Assembly: GCF_008973715.1 (NCBI RefSeq)
Contig: NZ_WBOL01000016.1
Location: 1-64,000 of the forward strand
DNA length: 64,000 bases
Source: Nitrincola schmidtii
Lineage (GTDB): Bacteria > Pseudomonadota > Gammaproteobacteria > Pseudomonadales > Balneatricaceae
Reading direction: 5' to 3'
The first letter of the stretch is position 1. Each line of letters opens with the position of its first letter. The notes beneath the pieces are model-generated. The model was not told the origin of the DNA. It saw only the letters and a program-made list of their open reading frames with translations, and did not search any database. The position numbers and the translations under genes are program-made. Positions 6,954 to 17,426 of the stretch are shown one piece after another.

Positions 6954-9900
6954 TTGGATACCGAAGTGACTCGCCCATTGATTCCAGAAAACGAAATCGA
7001 ACGCTTACGAGCACTGCAGAGTACCCATTTACTGGACACTCCCTCCGAGGAGCGTTTTGACCGCATTACTCGACTAGCGGCAGGTTTTTTTAATGTAAAA
7101 ATATGCTTGTTGTCTCTTGTTGACGAAGATAGACAGTGGTTTAAATCAAAACTCGGGCTGGAAGTAAGTGAAACACACAGGGATGTCTCTTTCTGTGCTC
7201 ACGCCATTCTCGATCATGAAACATTTGTTGTCTGCGATGCAACAGCAGATCCTAGATTTGCGTCTAACCCACTGGTGACAGGTAAACCTCACATTCGCTT
7301 TTATGCTGGCGCCCCTATCTGTGAGCGCAATGGATTTCCTATCGGCACACTGTGTATTATTGATCCTAATCCAAGGACGTTTTCTGAGGATGACAAACGT
7401 AAGCTTCGTGATTTCGCAGATATAATTGAATATGAAATCGCACGCATTAACGAAATAGAACTTCAACAACAACTGATTCAAAGCTCATCAAGAGTGTCAA
7501 CAATTTTAGATTCAATCCCTGATATGGTCTTGGTGATCAACAAGGAGCTGTGTTTTGTTGAATGCAAAGAACACTCTGATCTGCTCATAGAACGTAGAAA
7601 CATTATTGGGAAATACGCTACAGACGTTTTACCACCCTTTTTGGCTGATCAGCTCAGTCAGCATGTTAGCAATGCGCTCAAATTTAGCGATGTCATTTTT
7701 CATGACTATACGCTTCCAGGTACAAATCAATCTTTCGAGGCACGATACAAAAAGATTAATGACAACGAAGTATTAATCATTATTCGCAATACAACAGAAG
7801 AAGAGCGCTTCAAAAAACAACTTGAGATGCTCTCAGAGGTGGCTAAGCAAACAACGAATGGGGTTGTTATTACGGATAAAGATGGGCTTACCCTATGGAT
7901 AAATGAAGCTTTTACTGACATTACTGGGTATCTTCTAGACGAAGTCATAGGTGAAAAGCCGGGGCAAATACTGCAAGGTGAAGATACTCGAACCGATACA
8001 ATCAAAGCGATGCATGATGCTTTAAATAATGATACTGGGTTCGACGTAGAAGTATTGAATTACACCAAACGTGGAACCCCCTATTGGGTCCGTTTGATTT
8101 GTAATCCATTAAGGAATCAGTTGAACGAACTAGCTGGGTATATTGCAGTTCAAGTTGATATCACTCAACAGAAAAAAGATGCCGAGCTTATTCAATATAA
8201 TCAAAAACTGGTTAAGGCTGTCATTGATACGAACAAGATTGGTACTTGGCATTTGAACTTACAAACTGGCGAGTTACTGATCAATGACAAATGGGCCGAA
8301 TTATTAGGGTATACCCTTGATGAGCTAGAACCTATCGATAGATCGACTTGGGAACGGTTAACTCATCTTGAAGACCTAGCATTTTGTACACATCAACTTA
8401 AAAAACACTCCTCTGGTGAAGCTCAGGCGTATGAAGCTAACATACGCATGAGGCATAAAGATGGAAGATGGGTGTGGATACATACGCAGGGCCGGATTTC
8501 CAGCTTCACTGCGGATGGCAAGGTTGAATGGATGCTAGGTACGCATTTCGATATTGATGCGCAGATAACCGCTGAAAAAATTCTTAATGAACAATCAATC
8601 AAAACGCAGGCTATTGTTGAGAATATGCTAGATGGTGTCATCAGTATCGATGATAAAGGCATCATTCAAACCTTTAATCGCGCTGCCGAGGTCATATTTG
8701 GATATAGCCGTGATGAACTGATTGGACAGAATGTGAGTCTTTTGATGGATTCACCACATCGTGAAATTCATGATTCCTATATCGCCAAACATTTATCAGG
8801 TGAAGGCCATCACGTCACAGGAAGAAACAGAGAACTGATAGCTCTCCATAAGAATGGCTCAGCTTTTCCAATGGAACTGGGTCTAGTTGAAGTGAATCAC
8901 GGTGAAGAGACAACCTTTGTTGGAATAGTAAGGGATATTACATATCGAAAACAAAAAGACAAAGAAATACATCAACTAGCCTTTTATGACTCCCTTACAT
9001 TGTTACCAAACAGACGCTTGTTAGTTGAGCGCTTACAACAAATGGTGGCTAAGTGTACCCGTCACAAACAATATGGTGCCGTTCTGTTTTTAGATTTGGA
9101 TAACTTCAAAAGCCTTAACGATAGCGCAGGACACAATAAAGGTGATTTATTATTGACTCAAGTGGCTACACGACTCACCCAAGCGGTTCGCAAAAGTGAC
9201 ACCGTAAGTCGATGGGGTGGTGATGAGTTCGTTGTTGTCATTGAAGAATTAGGCACAGATAAAGCAACAGCTGCAAACCAAGCTGAAAAGGCTGCGGACA
9301 AAATAGTCTATGAGCTGACAAAGATTTATGATTTGGACGGTCTTTCCTATATGAGTACGGCCAGTATTGGCATCACTCTGTTCAATACGGATAGTCATTC
9401 AACTGAAGAGATGCTTAAACAAGCTGATATGGCTATGTATAAAGCTAAAACTTCTGGTAGAAATTGCATTCAGTTTTTTGATCCTGAAATGCAAAATGCT
9501 GTAACTCATCAAGTGACTATGGAACATGACCTACATGAAGCCATTAAGCGCCAGCAGTTTAGGCTGTACTACCAACGACAAGTTGATCAACACGGAAAAA
9601 CGTTTGGCACAGAGGTACTTTTGCGTTGGATACATCCTTTAAAAGGCATTATTTCACCCGCAGACTTCATCCCCTTGACCGAATCCAGTGGTTTAATCAT
9701 ACCGATTGGACACTGGGTTTTACGCACAGCCTGTGAAACACTCGTCCAATGGTCCAACACTTTAGAAGCGTCAAGTTGGAGCATTTCAGTCAATATTAGT
9801 ATTGTACAGTTTAGCCATAAAGAGTTTGTAGCGTCAGTGCTGGATGTTTTAAAGGAAACAGGAGCGAACCCAAAATACTTGAAGCTTGAAATTACTGAAT

Positions 9901-10256
9901 CGCTCCTGGCACAGGATATCGAGCAAGTAAAAGCAAAAATGTCAGAATTACAACAACATGGCATTACCTTCTCGATTGATGATTTTGGTACAGGTTATTC
10001 ATCGTTGTCCTATTTGCAGCAGTTACCCATTGATCAACTCAAAATCGACCAAAGCTTCGTTAAAAACATTAGAGAAAACTCGAATAACAGAGCTATTGCT
10101 CAAGCCGTCATCACACTCGCAGATTCGATGAATTTGAACGTTATTGCAGAAGGTGTTGAGACAACTGATCAACAACAACTCCTTCAAGAAATGGGGTGTC
10201 AGGCCTTCCAGGGCTACCTTTTCGGGAAACCATGTGAGCTTGAGAAGTTATGGTAG
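6954..10256 (+). CDS. GAF-PAS(x4)-GGDEF-EAL cyclic-di-GMP protein
   Basis: This 1100-residue cytoplasmic protein can make and break cyclic di-GMP. An N-terminal GAF domain (about 22-160, with ILDTPSEERFDRI-like opening) is followed by four PAS units (about 181-285, 293-410, 417-545, 552-670; the last is FixL-like). The GGDEF domain (about 675-835) has intact RWGGDEF with an RKSD inhibitory site five residues before it. The EAL domain (about 850-1095) has EVLLRW in place of EALLRW and keeps VNIS, EITES, DDFGTGYSSL, LKID, AEGVE and QGYLFGKP, so phosphodiesterase activity is likely. The start is a TTG at 6954: an in-frame stop lies at 6948 and no ATG is near. Its last nine bases overlap a decayed codB gene on the opposite strand. 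Confidence 0.9.
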   Translation: MDTEVTRPLIPENEIERLRALQSTHLLDTPSEERFDRITRLAAGFFNVKICLLSLVDEDRQWFKSKLGLEVSETHRDVSFCAHAILDHETFVVCDATADPRFASNPLVTGKPHIRFYAGAPICERNGFPIGTLCIIDPNPRTFSEDDKRKLRDFADIIEYEIARINEIELQQQLIQSSSRVSTILDSIPDMVLVINKELCFVECKEHSDLLIERRNIIGKYATDVLPPFLADQLSQHVSNALKFSDVIFHDYTLPGTNQSFEARYKKINDNEVLIIIRNTTEEERFKKQLEMLSEVAKQTTNGVVITDKDGLTLWINEAFTDITGYLLDEVIGEKPGQILQGEDTRTDTIKAMHDALNNDTGFDVEVLNYTKRGTPYWVRLICNPLRNQLNELAGYIAVQVDITQQKKDAELIQYNQKLVKAVIDTNKIGTWHLNLQTGELLINDKWAELLGYTLDELEPIDRSTWERLTHLEDLAFCTHQLKKHSSGEAQAYEANIRMRHKDGRWVWIHTQGRISSFTADGKVEWMLGTHFDIDAQITAEKILNEQSIKTQAIVENMLDGVISIDDKGIIQTFNRAAEVIFGYSRDELIGQNVSLLMDSPHREIHDSYIAKHLSGEGHHVTGRNRELIALHKNGSAFPMELGLVEVNHGEETTFVGIVRDITYRKQKDKEIHQLAFYDSLTLLPNRRLLVERLQQMVAKCTRHKQYGAVLFLDLDNFKSLNDSAGHNKGDLLLTQVATRLTQAVRKSDTVSRWGGDEFVVVIEELGTDKATAANQAEKAADKIVYELTKIYDLDGLSYMSTASIGITLFNTDSHSTEEMLKQADMAMYKAKTSGRNCIQFFDPEMQNAVTHQVTMEHDLHEAIKRQQFRLYYQRQVDQHGKTFGTEVLLRWIHPLKGIISPADFIPLTESSGLIIPIGHWVLRTACETLVQWSNTLEASSWSISVNISIVQFSHKEFVASVLDVLKETGANPKYLKLEITESLLAQDIEQVKAKMSELQQHGITFSIDDFGTGYSSLSYLQQLPIDQLKIDQSFVKNIRENSNNRAIAQAVITLADSMNLNVIAEGVETTDQQQLLQEMGCQAFQGYLFGKPCELEKLW

Positions 10257-10555
10257 TTCGCCTTTATGTCGCAACCAGAAGTCGGCCATGAACCCCACCC
10301 ATGGGCGGTATAAAAGTGCCCAGCAGGTTAGAACCTGCCACAGGAAAGTTGAAGACGGTGTTGTCCTGCGTGGTCCAGATATTCAGAAACAGCATCAACA
10401 CCGCCAACACCACAAAGCCCTGCGCCAGCATCACATCGACAATATTCGCCTGCTGATAGATCAGCGCCCCCAGGGCACCGGTAAAGACCATCAAACCATT
10501 ACCGACAAAGTGCCCCGGCGGGGACTTAACTGAGTGGATAATCCGTTTCTTTCAT
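10248..10555 (-). pseudogene. codB: Decayed cytosine/pyrimidine permease (NCS1, codB-like)
   Basis: Only about 300 bp of a roughly 1.3-kb permease gene survive. A GAGGA precedes the ATG at 10555 and an N-terminal MKETDYPLS, then the frame breaks and jumps to a late part of the protein: HFVGNGLMVFTGALGAL, DVMLAQG and LNIWTTQDNTVF, the CodB signature. A second deletion brings in IPPMGGV. A one-base shift near 10290 is then needed to read FMADFWLRHKGELP and the stop at 10248-10250. The gene lies directly downstream of preT-preA, the place of codB in Pseudomonas pyrimidine clusters, so a uracil or thymine permease was probably lost here and replaced by the ABC importer at 17.4-21.1 kb. Confidence 0.85.
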
Positions 10556-10638
10556 CACACGTTCCTCTGTTAAATTCATGCTAGCCATCTGGTTTACAGC
10601 TAGGGCTATGCCATCGATGATAACTTAACCAAATTCAA

Positions 10639-11913
10639 TTAACGGGCCTCTCCATGTGGGTTGCGTGGATCATTCAGCCAGTTCATATAAGGTTTCTCAG
10701 TGTCACGACGAACCATGGTGATGCAATCATTGACCGGACAGGTAATTTGACACAAATTACAGCCGACACATTCAGCTTCAATGATATCGAACTGGTTCGT
10801 TCCATCGGCTTTGGATGTCAGACTGATGGCCTGATGTGAGGTATCCTCGCAACTGATATAACAGCGCCCACAACCAATGCAACTTTCTTGATCGATGCTG
10901 GCGACAATCTTGTAGTTCATGTTCAGGTATTTCCAGTCGGTGGTATTGGGCACCGCCAGACCACGGAAATCTTCCAGTGTCTGATAGCCTTTGCTGTCCA
11001 TCCAGCGACTGAGTCCATCCTGCATTTCTGTCACGATACGGAAGCCATGCACCATTGCTGCCGTACAGACTTGTACAGAACCCGCGCCCAGTGCGATGAA
11101 TTCAGCCACATCCCGCCAGGTACTGATACCACCGATACCAGAGATCGGCAGTCCCTGAGTTTGTGGATCACGGGCAATTTCTGACACCATGTTCAGTGCA
11201 ATAGGTTTTACCGCCGGGCCACAGTAACCGCCGTGCGTACTTTTACCATCCACAATCGGCCGAGCCACCATCTGGTCCAGATCAATTCCAGTGATGGAGT
11301 TAATGGTATTGATTAAGGACACGGCATCCGCCCCACCAGCATGAGCGGCACGAGCAGAAAAACGAATATCGGTAATGTTTGGTGTGAGCTTTACAATCAC
11401 CGGTAAACGGCTATAGGTTTTGCACCAGCGCGTTACCATCTCGACAAACTCTGGAACCTGACCAACTGCCGCACCCATACCTCGCTCCGGCATACCGTGC
11501 GGACAACCAAAGTTGAGTTCCAGTCCATCCGCTCCGGTTTGTTCAACTAGCTTGACGATGGTTTTCCAGGACTCTTCCTCGCAGGGAACCATGAGCGATA
11601 CCACCAGCGCCCTGTCTGGCCAGTTTTTCTTCACCGCTTCAATTTCACGCAGGTTGATTTCCAAGCTTCGGTCAGTAATCAGTTCGATGTTATTGAAGCC
11701 AGTCACCTGCCCAGTAGCATCATAAATGGCTGAATAGCGTGACGACACATTCACTGCAGCCGGGTCTTCACCCAGGGTTTTCCATACCACGCCGCCCCAG
11801 CCTGCTTCAAAAGCACGTTCAACATTATATGCCTTGTCAGTCGGAGGTGCGGATGCCAACCAGAAGGGATTAGGCGATTCAATACCAGCAAAACGTGTGA
11901 ATAAATTAGCCAT
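10639..11913 (-). CDS. preA: NAD-dependent dihydropyrimidine dehydrogenase, subunit PreA
   Basis: This is the flavin-dependent pyrimidine-reducing subunit of dihydropyrimidine dehydrogenase, which converts uracil and thymine to their 5,6-dihydro forms. The FMN-binding dihydroorotate-dehydrogenase-like barrel spans about 1-310 (NPFWLASAPPT, LNFGCPHGMPERGMGAA, the conserved Cys in GCPHG, ISGIGGI). Two 4Fe-4S clusters follow in a ferredoxin-like domain (CIGCGRCYISC at about 345 and CVGCNLCQITCPVND at about 384). The length of 424 is normal. GGGAGA stands at a good distance before the ATG. It is 16 bp downstream of preT, with which it forms the enzyme. Confidence 0.95.
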   Translation of the reverse strand: MANLFTRFAGIESPNPFWLASAPPTDKAYNVERAFEAGWGGVVWKTLGEDPAAVNVSSRYSAIYDATGQVTGFNNIELITDRSLEINLREIEAVKKNWPDRALVVSLMVPCEEESWKTIVKLVEQTGADGLELNFGCPHGMPERGMGAAVGQVPEFVEMVTRWCKTYSRLPVIVKLTPNITDIRFSARAAHAGGADAVSLINTINSITGIDLDQMVARPIVDGKSTHGGYCGPAVKPIALNMVSEIARDPQTQGLPISGIGGISTWRDVAEFIALGAGSVQVCTAAMVHGFRIVTEMQDGLSRWMDSKGYQTLEDFRGLAVPNTTDWKYLNMNYKIVASIDQESCIGCGRCYISCEDTSHQAISLTSKADGTNQFDIIEAECVGCNLCQITCPVNDCITMVRRDTEKPYMNWLNDPRNPHGEAR

Positions 11914-11929
11914 GTTACGTCTCCCTAAT

Positions 11930-13276
11930 TCAGGCTTGAGTGGTTAAGAGTTGATGAATGGACTCGGCGGCCAGCTTGCCTTGCTGAACGGCTTCAACGG
12001 TAAGGTCTTCACCGACAGCAGTACAATCACCCCCGGCAAATACACGATCAAGTCCTGTATGAAACTTCGTATCAACTGCAAGTTTGCCAGCATCAAGACG
12101 AAGCAGCTCCAGCTGTTCATCATCCGGCATGTCTAACGTCTGACCCACCGCCTTGAAGATCGCATCACAGGGCAAGATGTCACAATGTGGCAGATCGACC
12201 AGTGCATCCCCCTGCATCTCGGTCCGTCTAAGGTGAATCGCAGCAACACTGCCGTGATCATCCAATGTGATCACTTCCGGGCGACACCAGGTCTTTATCC
12301 GCACCTGATGGTCACGCGCGATTTGCTGTTCATGATCTGTCGCACTCATACTCTCGGTGCCTCGCCGATACGCTAGCGTTACCTCCTCACAACCCAGACG
12401 GCGTAACTGACAGGCAATATCGACGGCGGTATTCCCCGCACCGATCACCACAGCACGTTGAGGAATGTTCAAGCCATTCAGATCGGCGGCCTGCCTCAGT
12501 ACCCTTATATAATCCACGGCATTCTGCACACCGGTGGCTAATTCATTTTCTAAGCCTAACTGTCGTGTTCTCTGTAAGCCTATTGCCAGAAAAACAGCAT
12601 CAAACTTGGACTGCAATTCTGCCAGACTCAGATCTCGCCCTAACGCCTGACCTGTATGCAGGGTAATACCACCGATACCCATGACAAACTCAACCTCGCA
12701 AGCTGCAAAGTCATCGGTCATTTTATAGCGCGCAATACCATACTCGTTGAGGCCACCCGCTTTCTCACTGGCTTCAAAAATCTCCACTTGGTGCCCTTTC
12801 ATCGCCAAACGATGTGCACAACTTAAACCGGCAGGTCCTGCTCCGACGACAGCGACCCGCTTTCCTGATTCAGGTTCACGATCAAAGGGGTGCCCAGTAA
12901 ACTCGGCATGATCTGTCGCATAACGCTGGAGTAAACCGATCAGTACCGGTGCACACTCTGCTTCTTTATTACGGACACAGGCCTGTTCACACAGAATTTC
13001 CGTTGGGCAGACCCGAGCACAACTCCCGCCCAGAATATTGCTGCTGTAGATAGTCTGTGCAGCCCCTTGAAGATTGTCGGAATGAATCTGTTGGATAAAA
13101 CTGGGAATATTGATATCACTGGGACAGGCTTTGATACAGGGTGCATCGTAGCAGTATAAGCAACGAGCACTTTCAAGATGCGCCTGTCGTGCAGTCAATG
13201 GGGGGTGAATATCACTGAAGCAGGCATCAATGTCCTGCGGTGGTGACACCAGGGTCACAGGGGGTTGAAGGCTCAT
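11930..13276 (-). CDS. preT: NAD-dependent dihydropyrimidine dehydrogenase, subunit PreT
   Basis: PreT takes electrons from NAD(P)H through FAD and passes them over iron-sulphur clusters to PreA. It resembles the small subunit of glutamate synthase. Cysteine-rich N-terminal motifs (CLYCYDAPCIKACP and GGSCARVCPTEILCEQACV, about 40-105) bind clusters. An FAD Rossmann motif VAVVGAGPAGLSCA is followed by a second nucleotide motif VVIGAGNTAVDIA, and the C-terminus has FAGGDC. I start at the ATG at 13276, nine bases behind GGAG; an upstream TTG at 13282 is too close to that site. The upstream region holds a RutR-like operator and a sigma-54-like promoter. Confidence 0.93.
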   Translation of the reverse strand: MSLQPPVTLVSPPQDIDACFSDIHPPLTARQAHLESARCLYCYDAPCIKACPSDINIPSFIQQIHSDNLQGAAQTIYSSNILGGSCARVCPTEILCEQACVRNKEAECAPVLIGLLQRYATDHAEFTGHPFDREPESGKRVAVVGAGPAGLSCAHRLAMKGHQVEIFEASEKAGGLNEYGIARYKMTDDFAACEVEFVMGIGGITLHTGQALGRDLSLAELQSKFDAVFLAIGLQRTRQLGLENELATGVQNAVDYIRVLRQAADLNGLNIPQRAVVIGAGNTAVDIACQLRRLGCEEVTLAYRRGTESMSATDHEQQIARDHQVRIKTWCRPEVITLDDHGSVAAIHLRRTEMQGDALVDLPHCDILPCDAIFKAVGQTLDMPDDEQLELLRLDAGKLAVDTKFHTGLDRVFAGGDCTAVGEDLTVEAVQQGKLAAESIHQLLTTQA

Positions 13277-13335
13277 TGTCAAATTCTCCGGTTATCACTG
13301 ATATGGTCGGTTCATCATTGTTATAAACTGAAGAA

Positions 13336-13351
13336 TGCAGACTTTGTGCCA
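13336..13351 (-). promoter_or_regulatory. Sigma-54-like -24/-12 promoter for preT-preA
   Basis: On the minus strand this reads TGGCACAAAGTCTGCA, against the consensus TGGCACG-N4-TTGCA, with correct GG-N10-GC spacing and two mismatches. Transcription would start near 13325, about 50 bp before preT. An overlapping alternative, TGGTCAGGAGATGGCA (13347-13362), also has GG-N10-GC spacing and matches the layout seen at the two other operators. Confidence 0.5.
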
Positions 13352-13355
13352 TCTC

Positions 13356-13371
13356 CTGACCAATCGGTCAG
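13356..13371. promoter_or_regulatory. RutR-like operator, site 1 (preT side)
   Basis: CTGACCAATCGGTCAG is a palindrome close to the known RutR consensus TTGACCA-N2-TGGTCAA. On the minus strand it is preceded by AAACTT, as are or nearly are the two other copies in this cluster. It lies in the preT/tetR divergent region and could control both directions. Confidence 0.7.
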
Positions 13372-13564
13372 AAGTTTTTTTAAAATCATATATTCAATTG
13401 GTTTATAATGAGTTTATTCCGTTAGAAGGCGCTTCAAACAACACATTTAAGATGTGTTTGATGAATCAGACTTGCTCTAATGATGTTTTTTCTGCACTCT
13501 TTTCAGGCACGACCGTCTATTTTTGTGCCCGATCTGGTGCCTTTTTCAGTGAAATTGATTCGAT

Positions 13565-14218
13565 ATGAGTGTTAAGAAACGATCTGTCAAACCTGTCCGC
13601 CGCAATCTGGCCAAAATCCGTCAGGATAATTCCGACCATATACTCAAGGTTGCAGAACGCCTGTTCAGTGACAATGGCTATAGTGGCACAACCATTTCAG
13701 CCATTGCCAAAGAAGCGGGTCTGCCCAAAGCCAATGTGCTTTACTACTTTCACACAAAAGACGCCCTGTACAAGCGTGTGCTAAGCAATATCCTGTCGAT
13801 CTGGATGCTCAGCATGAATGACATGACCGAGGATCAGCATCCTCGCGACGCCTTGCGCAACTATATTGTCAAGAAGATTCGTCAATCCAAAGAACACCCT
13901 CATGCATCACGTATTTTCGCAGCCGAGATTCTGCATGGTGCTCCCTATCTGCGCGAGCAGCTGGAAACCGATTTGAAGGAACAGTTTCAAACTACCTGTC
14001 AGGTATTTCGCCACTGGATTTCGAAACAATGGATGGACCCGATAAACCCGGAGCATCTGATGTTCATGCTCTGGTCCTCAACTCAGGCTTATGCTGATTT
14101 TCAGGTACAAAGCAGTATCATGCTTAGTAAAACTGAACTGGACGATCAGGACTTCAATGAAGGTGCTGACCTGCTCGTCCGGCTGGTATTGAAAGGATGC
14201 GGCATCAATCAGGTGTAA
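13565..14218 (+). CDS. TetR-family regulator of RutR type
   Basis: The 217-residue protein has an N-terminal TetR helix-turn-helix (about 22-68: ILKVAERLFSDNGYSGTTI, then AIAKEAGLPKANVLYYFHTKDALY read as two segments). The C-terminal ligand domain follows the RutR pattern: EHPHASRIFAAEILHGAP, then NPEHLMFMLWSSTQAYADFQVQ. RutR of E. coli is a repressor that releases DNA on binding uracil or thymine. Its divergent position from preT and three RutR-like palindromes in the cluster make it the likely local regulator of pyrimidine breakdown. No strong Shine-Dalgarno sequence precedes the ATG. It converges with the amidase gene with a 3-bp gap. Confidence 0.85.
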   Translation: MSVKKRSVKPVRRNLAKIRQDNSDHILKVAERLFSDNGYSGTTISAIAKEAGLPKANVLYYFHTKDALYKRVLSNILSIWMLSMNDMTEDQHPRDALRNYIVKKIRQSKEHPHASRIFAAEILHGAPYLREQLETDLKEQFQTTCQVFRHWISKQWMDPINPEHLMFMLWSSTQAYADFQVQSSIMLSKTELDDQDFNEGADLLVRLVLKGCGINQV

Positions 14219-14221
14219 CGT

Positions 14222-15505
14222 TTAGAGTTGACTGACCTTCCGCAGTATCTGAGATGTTTCAACGCCATCAATCGTCACAACCTCGGCCATCTGCAGCATG
14301 GCATTGAGTAACACAGAACAACCCGCTTCACACTCCTCTGCCGTAGTCGACTCGATTTCATTGTGACTGATACCGTTCAAACAGGGGGTAAACACCATAC
14401 TGGTTGGTGCAAAATCAGAGACATAACACGCATCATGACCAGCACCGGCAATGATATCCATGTGACTATAACCCAATGACGCCGCTGCGGTACGCACCGC
14501 CTCGATGCATTGGGGTGCAAAGGGTATCGGAGCATAATACCAGATCGGTTTCAGCTCAATCTTGACACCGGTTTCCTGCGCCAATCTGGTGACTGTTTCC
14601 TGCAACTGTGCATCCATGTCGCTTAACGCGGCATCATCCGGATGACGCAAATCGACACTCAGGGTCACTTTACCCGGAATCGTATTACGTGAGTTGGGTC
14701 CGACCTGCATGAAGCCCACCGTGCCACATCCCGGTTTATGCTGCTGCGCAATCGACTGCACCGCCAGAATCAGCGTCGCACTGCAGGTCAGGGCATCGGT
14801 ACGCAGATGCATCGGAGTGGTGCCGGCATGTGATTCTTGTCCGGTCAGTTCAACATCATACCAACGTTGCCCCTGACCACCTGTCACGACACCAATGGTC
14901 TTGCCTTCAGCCTCCAGATAGGGCCCCTGCTCGATATGGGTTTCAAAAAAGGCATGATACTCACGTCCCATTACAGGCGTTTCACCGGCATAACCGATAC
15001 GCTTGAGTTCATCACCCAAACGCTTACCCTCCACATCCACCTTGTCGAGAATCTCCTGCAAGGTAAAGCGACCCGAAACAACACCGGATCCCATCATCGC
15101 CGGTGCAAAACGGGAACCTTCTTCATTAGTCCAGACCGAAATCTCAATAGGATGAAGCGTTTTGATGCCAAGATCATTCAGGCTGCGAACCACTTCCAAC
15201 CCGGACAACACCCCGAACACACCATCAAACTTACCACCAGTGGGCTGGGTATCCAAATGACTGCCCGTGCCTACTGGGGGCAGACTCATATCCTCTCCAG
15301 GTCGGGTCGCCATGATATTGCCTACCTGATCGATTTTTACCGCACACCCTGCTTCTTTTGCCCAGCGGATGTAGAGATCACGACCCTGCTTATCAAGATC
15401 CGTCAGCGCCAATCGGCAACAACCACCTTTATCCGTTGCACCAATCTTCGCCATCTCCATCAAGCTGTCCCATAAACGAGCTTTATTCACTTTTAAGGCT
15501 TTCAT
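14222..15505 (-). CDS. Zn-dependent carbamoyl amidase, probable beta-ureidopropionase
   Basis: The protein belongs to the M20/ArgE-like hydantoinase/carbamoylase family. In this cluster it would cleave N-carbamoyl-beta-alanine (and the thymine-derived homologue) to beta-alanine, CO2 and ammonia, the last step of reductive pyrimidine breakdown. Metal-ligand motifs are GSHLDTQPTGGKFDGVFG (His and Asp), NEEGSRFAPAMMGS (Glu) and the C-terminal SHNEIE (His); the dimer-lid segment carries GRPxx-like NTIPG. The ATG at 15505 has GGAAGG eight bases upstream; a GTG at 15514 lies within that region and is rejected. N-carbamoyl-L-amino-acid hydrolase is the alternative specificity within the family, which sequence alone does not settle. 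Confidence 0.85.
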   Translation of the reverse strand: MKALKVNKARLWDSLMEMAKIGATDKGGCCRLALTDLDKQGRDLYIRWAKEAGCAVKIDQVGNIMATRPGEDMSLPPVGTGSHLDTQPTGGKFDGVFGVLSGLEVVRSLNDLGIKTLHPIEISVWTNEEGSRFAPAMMGSGVVSGRFTLQEILDKVDVEGKRLGDELKRIGYAGETPVMGREYHAFFETHIEQGPYLEAEGKTIGVVTGGQGQRWYDVELTGQESHAGTTPMHLRTDALTCSATLILAVQSIAQQHKPGCGTVGFMQVGPNSRNTIPGKVTLSVDLRHPDDAALSDMDAQLQETVTRLAQETGVKIELKPIWYYAPIPFAPQCIEAVRTAAASLGYSHMDIIAGAGHDACYVSDFAPTSMVFTPCLNGISHNEIESTTAEECEAGCSVLLNAMLQMAEVVTIDGVETSQILRKVSQL

Positions 15506-15592
15506 ACACCGCACCTTCCTTATTTGTTATTGCCATTTGGACGACCAGTCCTAATGCATCGTGCTGAACCGGCACATACAAGAATAATGCCA

Positions 15593-15608
15593 TGCAAACT
15601 TCTGACCA
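15593..15608 (-). promoter_or_regulatory. Sigma-54-like promoter element for the amidase gene
   Basis: On the minus strand this reads TGGTCAGAAGTTTGCA: the -12 part TTGCA is perfect and GG-N10-GC spacing is right, while the -24 part deviates from TGGCACG because it is shared with the operator. Transcription would start about 75 bp before the ATG. A sigma-70 reading (TTGGTC, 17 bp, TATTCT) is also possible here but not at the other two sites. Confidence 0.4.
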
Positions 15609-15617
15609 AATGGACAG
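15602..15617. promoter_or_regulatory. RutR-like operator, site 2 (amidase side)
   Basis: CTGACCAAATGGACAG is the second copy of the cluster's palindrome, preceded by AAACTT on the plus strand. It overlaps the -24 part of the amidase promoter candidate, a position suited to repression. Confidence 0.7.
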
Positions 15618-15864
15618 GATATGAATAAAAATACATTTATCTATATGGTTTTTATCAACTTAATGCTCAATTAACTAGAATTTAAGTAACTAAATGCACA
15701 GTAAACAGCGCAAATATGCTCAAAAAATGCACGTTTCTGAGCCATTCAGCCCCGTGATTGTGCATAGTTATCCCGATCAGTTCTGAAGAATAAATCCCTA
15801 AATCCATAGAGATAAAAATATTCACATTTAAAATCAGCGCATTACAAACAAAAAACACAAACTT

Positions 15865-15880
15865 CTGTCCAATTGGTCAG
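15865..15880. promoter_or_regulatory. RutR-like operator, site 3 (dihydropyrimidinase side)
   Basis: CTGTCCAATTGGTCAG is the third copy, again after AAACTT. It lies 76 bp upstream of the dihydropyrimidinase start and overlaps a promoter candidate. Confidence 0.7.
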
Positions 15881-15889
15881 ATTATTGCA
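15874..15889 (+). promoter_or_regulatory. Sigma-54-like promoter element for dihydropyrimidinase operon
   Basis: TGGTCAGATTATTGCA has a perfect TTGCA -12 part and GG-N10-GC spacing; the -24 part is imperfect and shared with operator site 3. Transcription would start about 55 bp before the gene. Confidence 0.4.
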
Positions 15890-15943
15890 TTGATCCTGCC
15901 ATTCGCAGCAATAATGAACCGCTGTTCGCATAGCGTTTTCTGA

Positions 15944-17401
<1,458 letters not shown>

Positions 17402-17426
17402 TTCGATCGAAAGAGGAACACCTGTC

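Noticed and set aside
10144-10533. 129-codon plus-strand frame across the end of the GGDEF-EAL gene
   Set aside because: It is a shadow of the GGDEF-EAL 3' end and of the codB remnant on the other strand.
13335-13568. 77-codon frame in the preT/tetR intergenic region
   Set aside because: It overlaps the operator and promoter elements, has no good ribosome site and resembles no family.
14837-15475. 212-codon plus-strand frame opposite the amidase gene
   Set aside because: It is antisense to a clearly conserved enzyme and has no family-like sequence.
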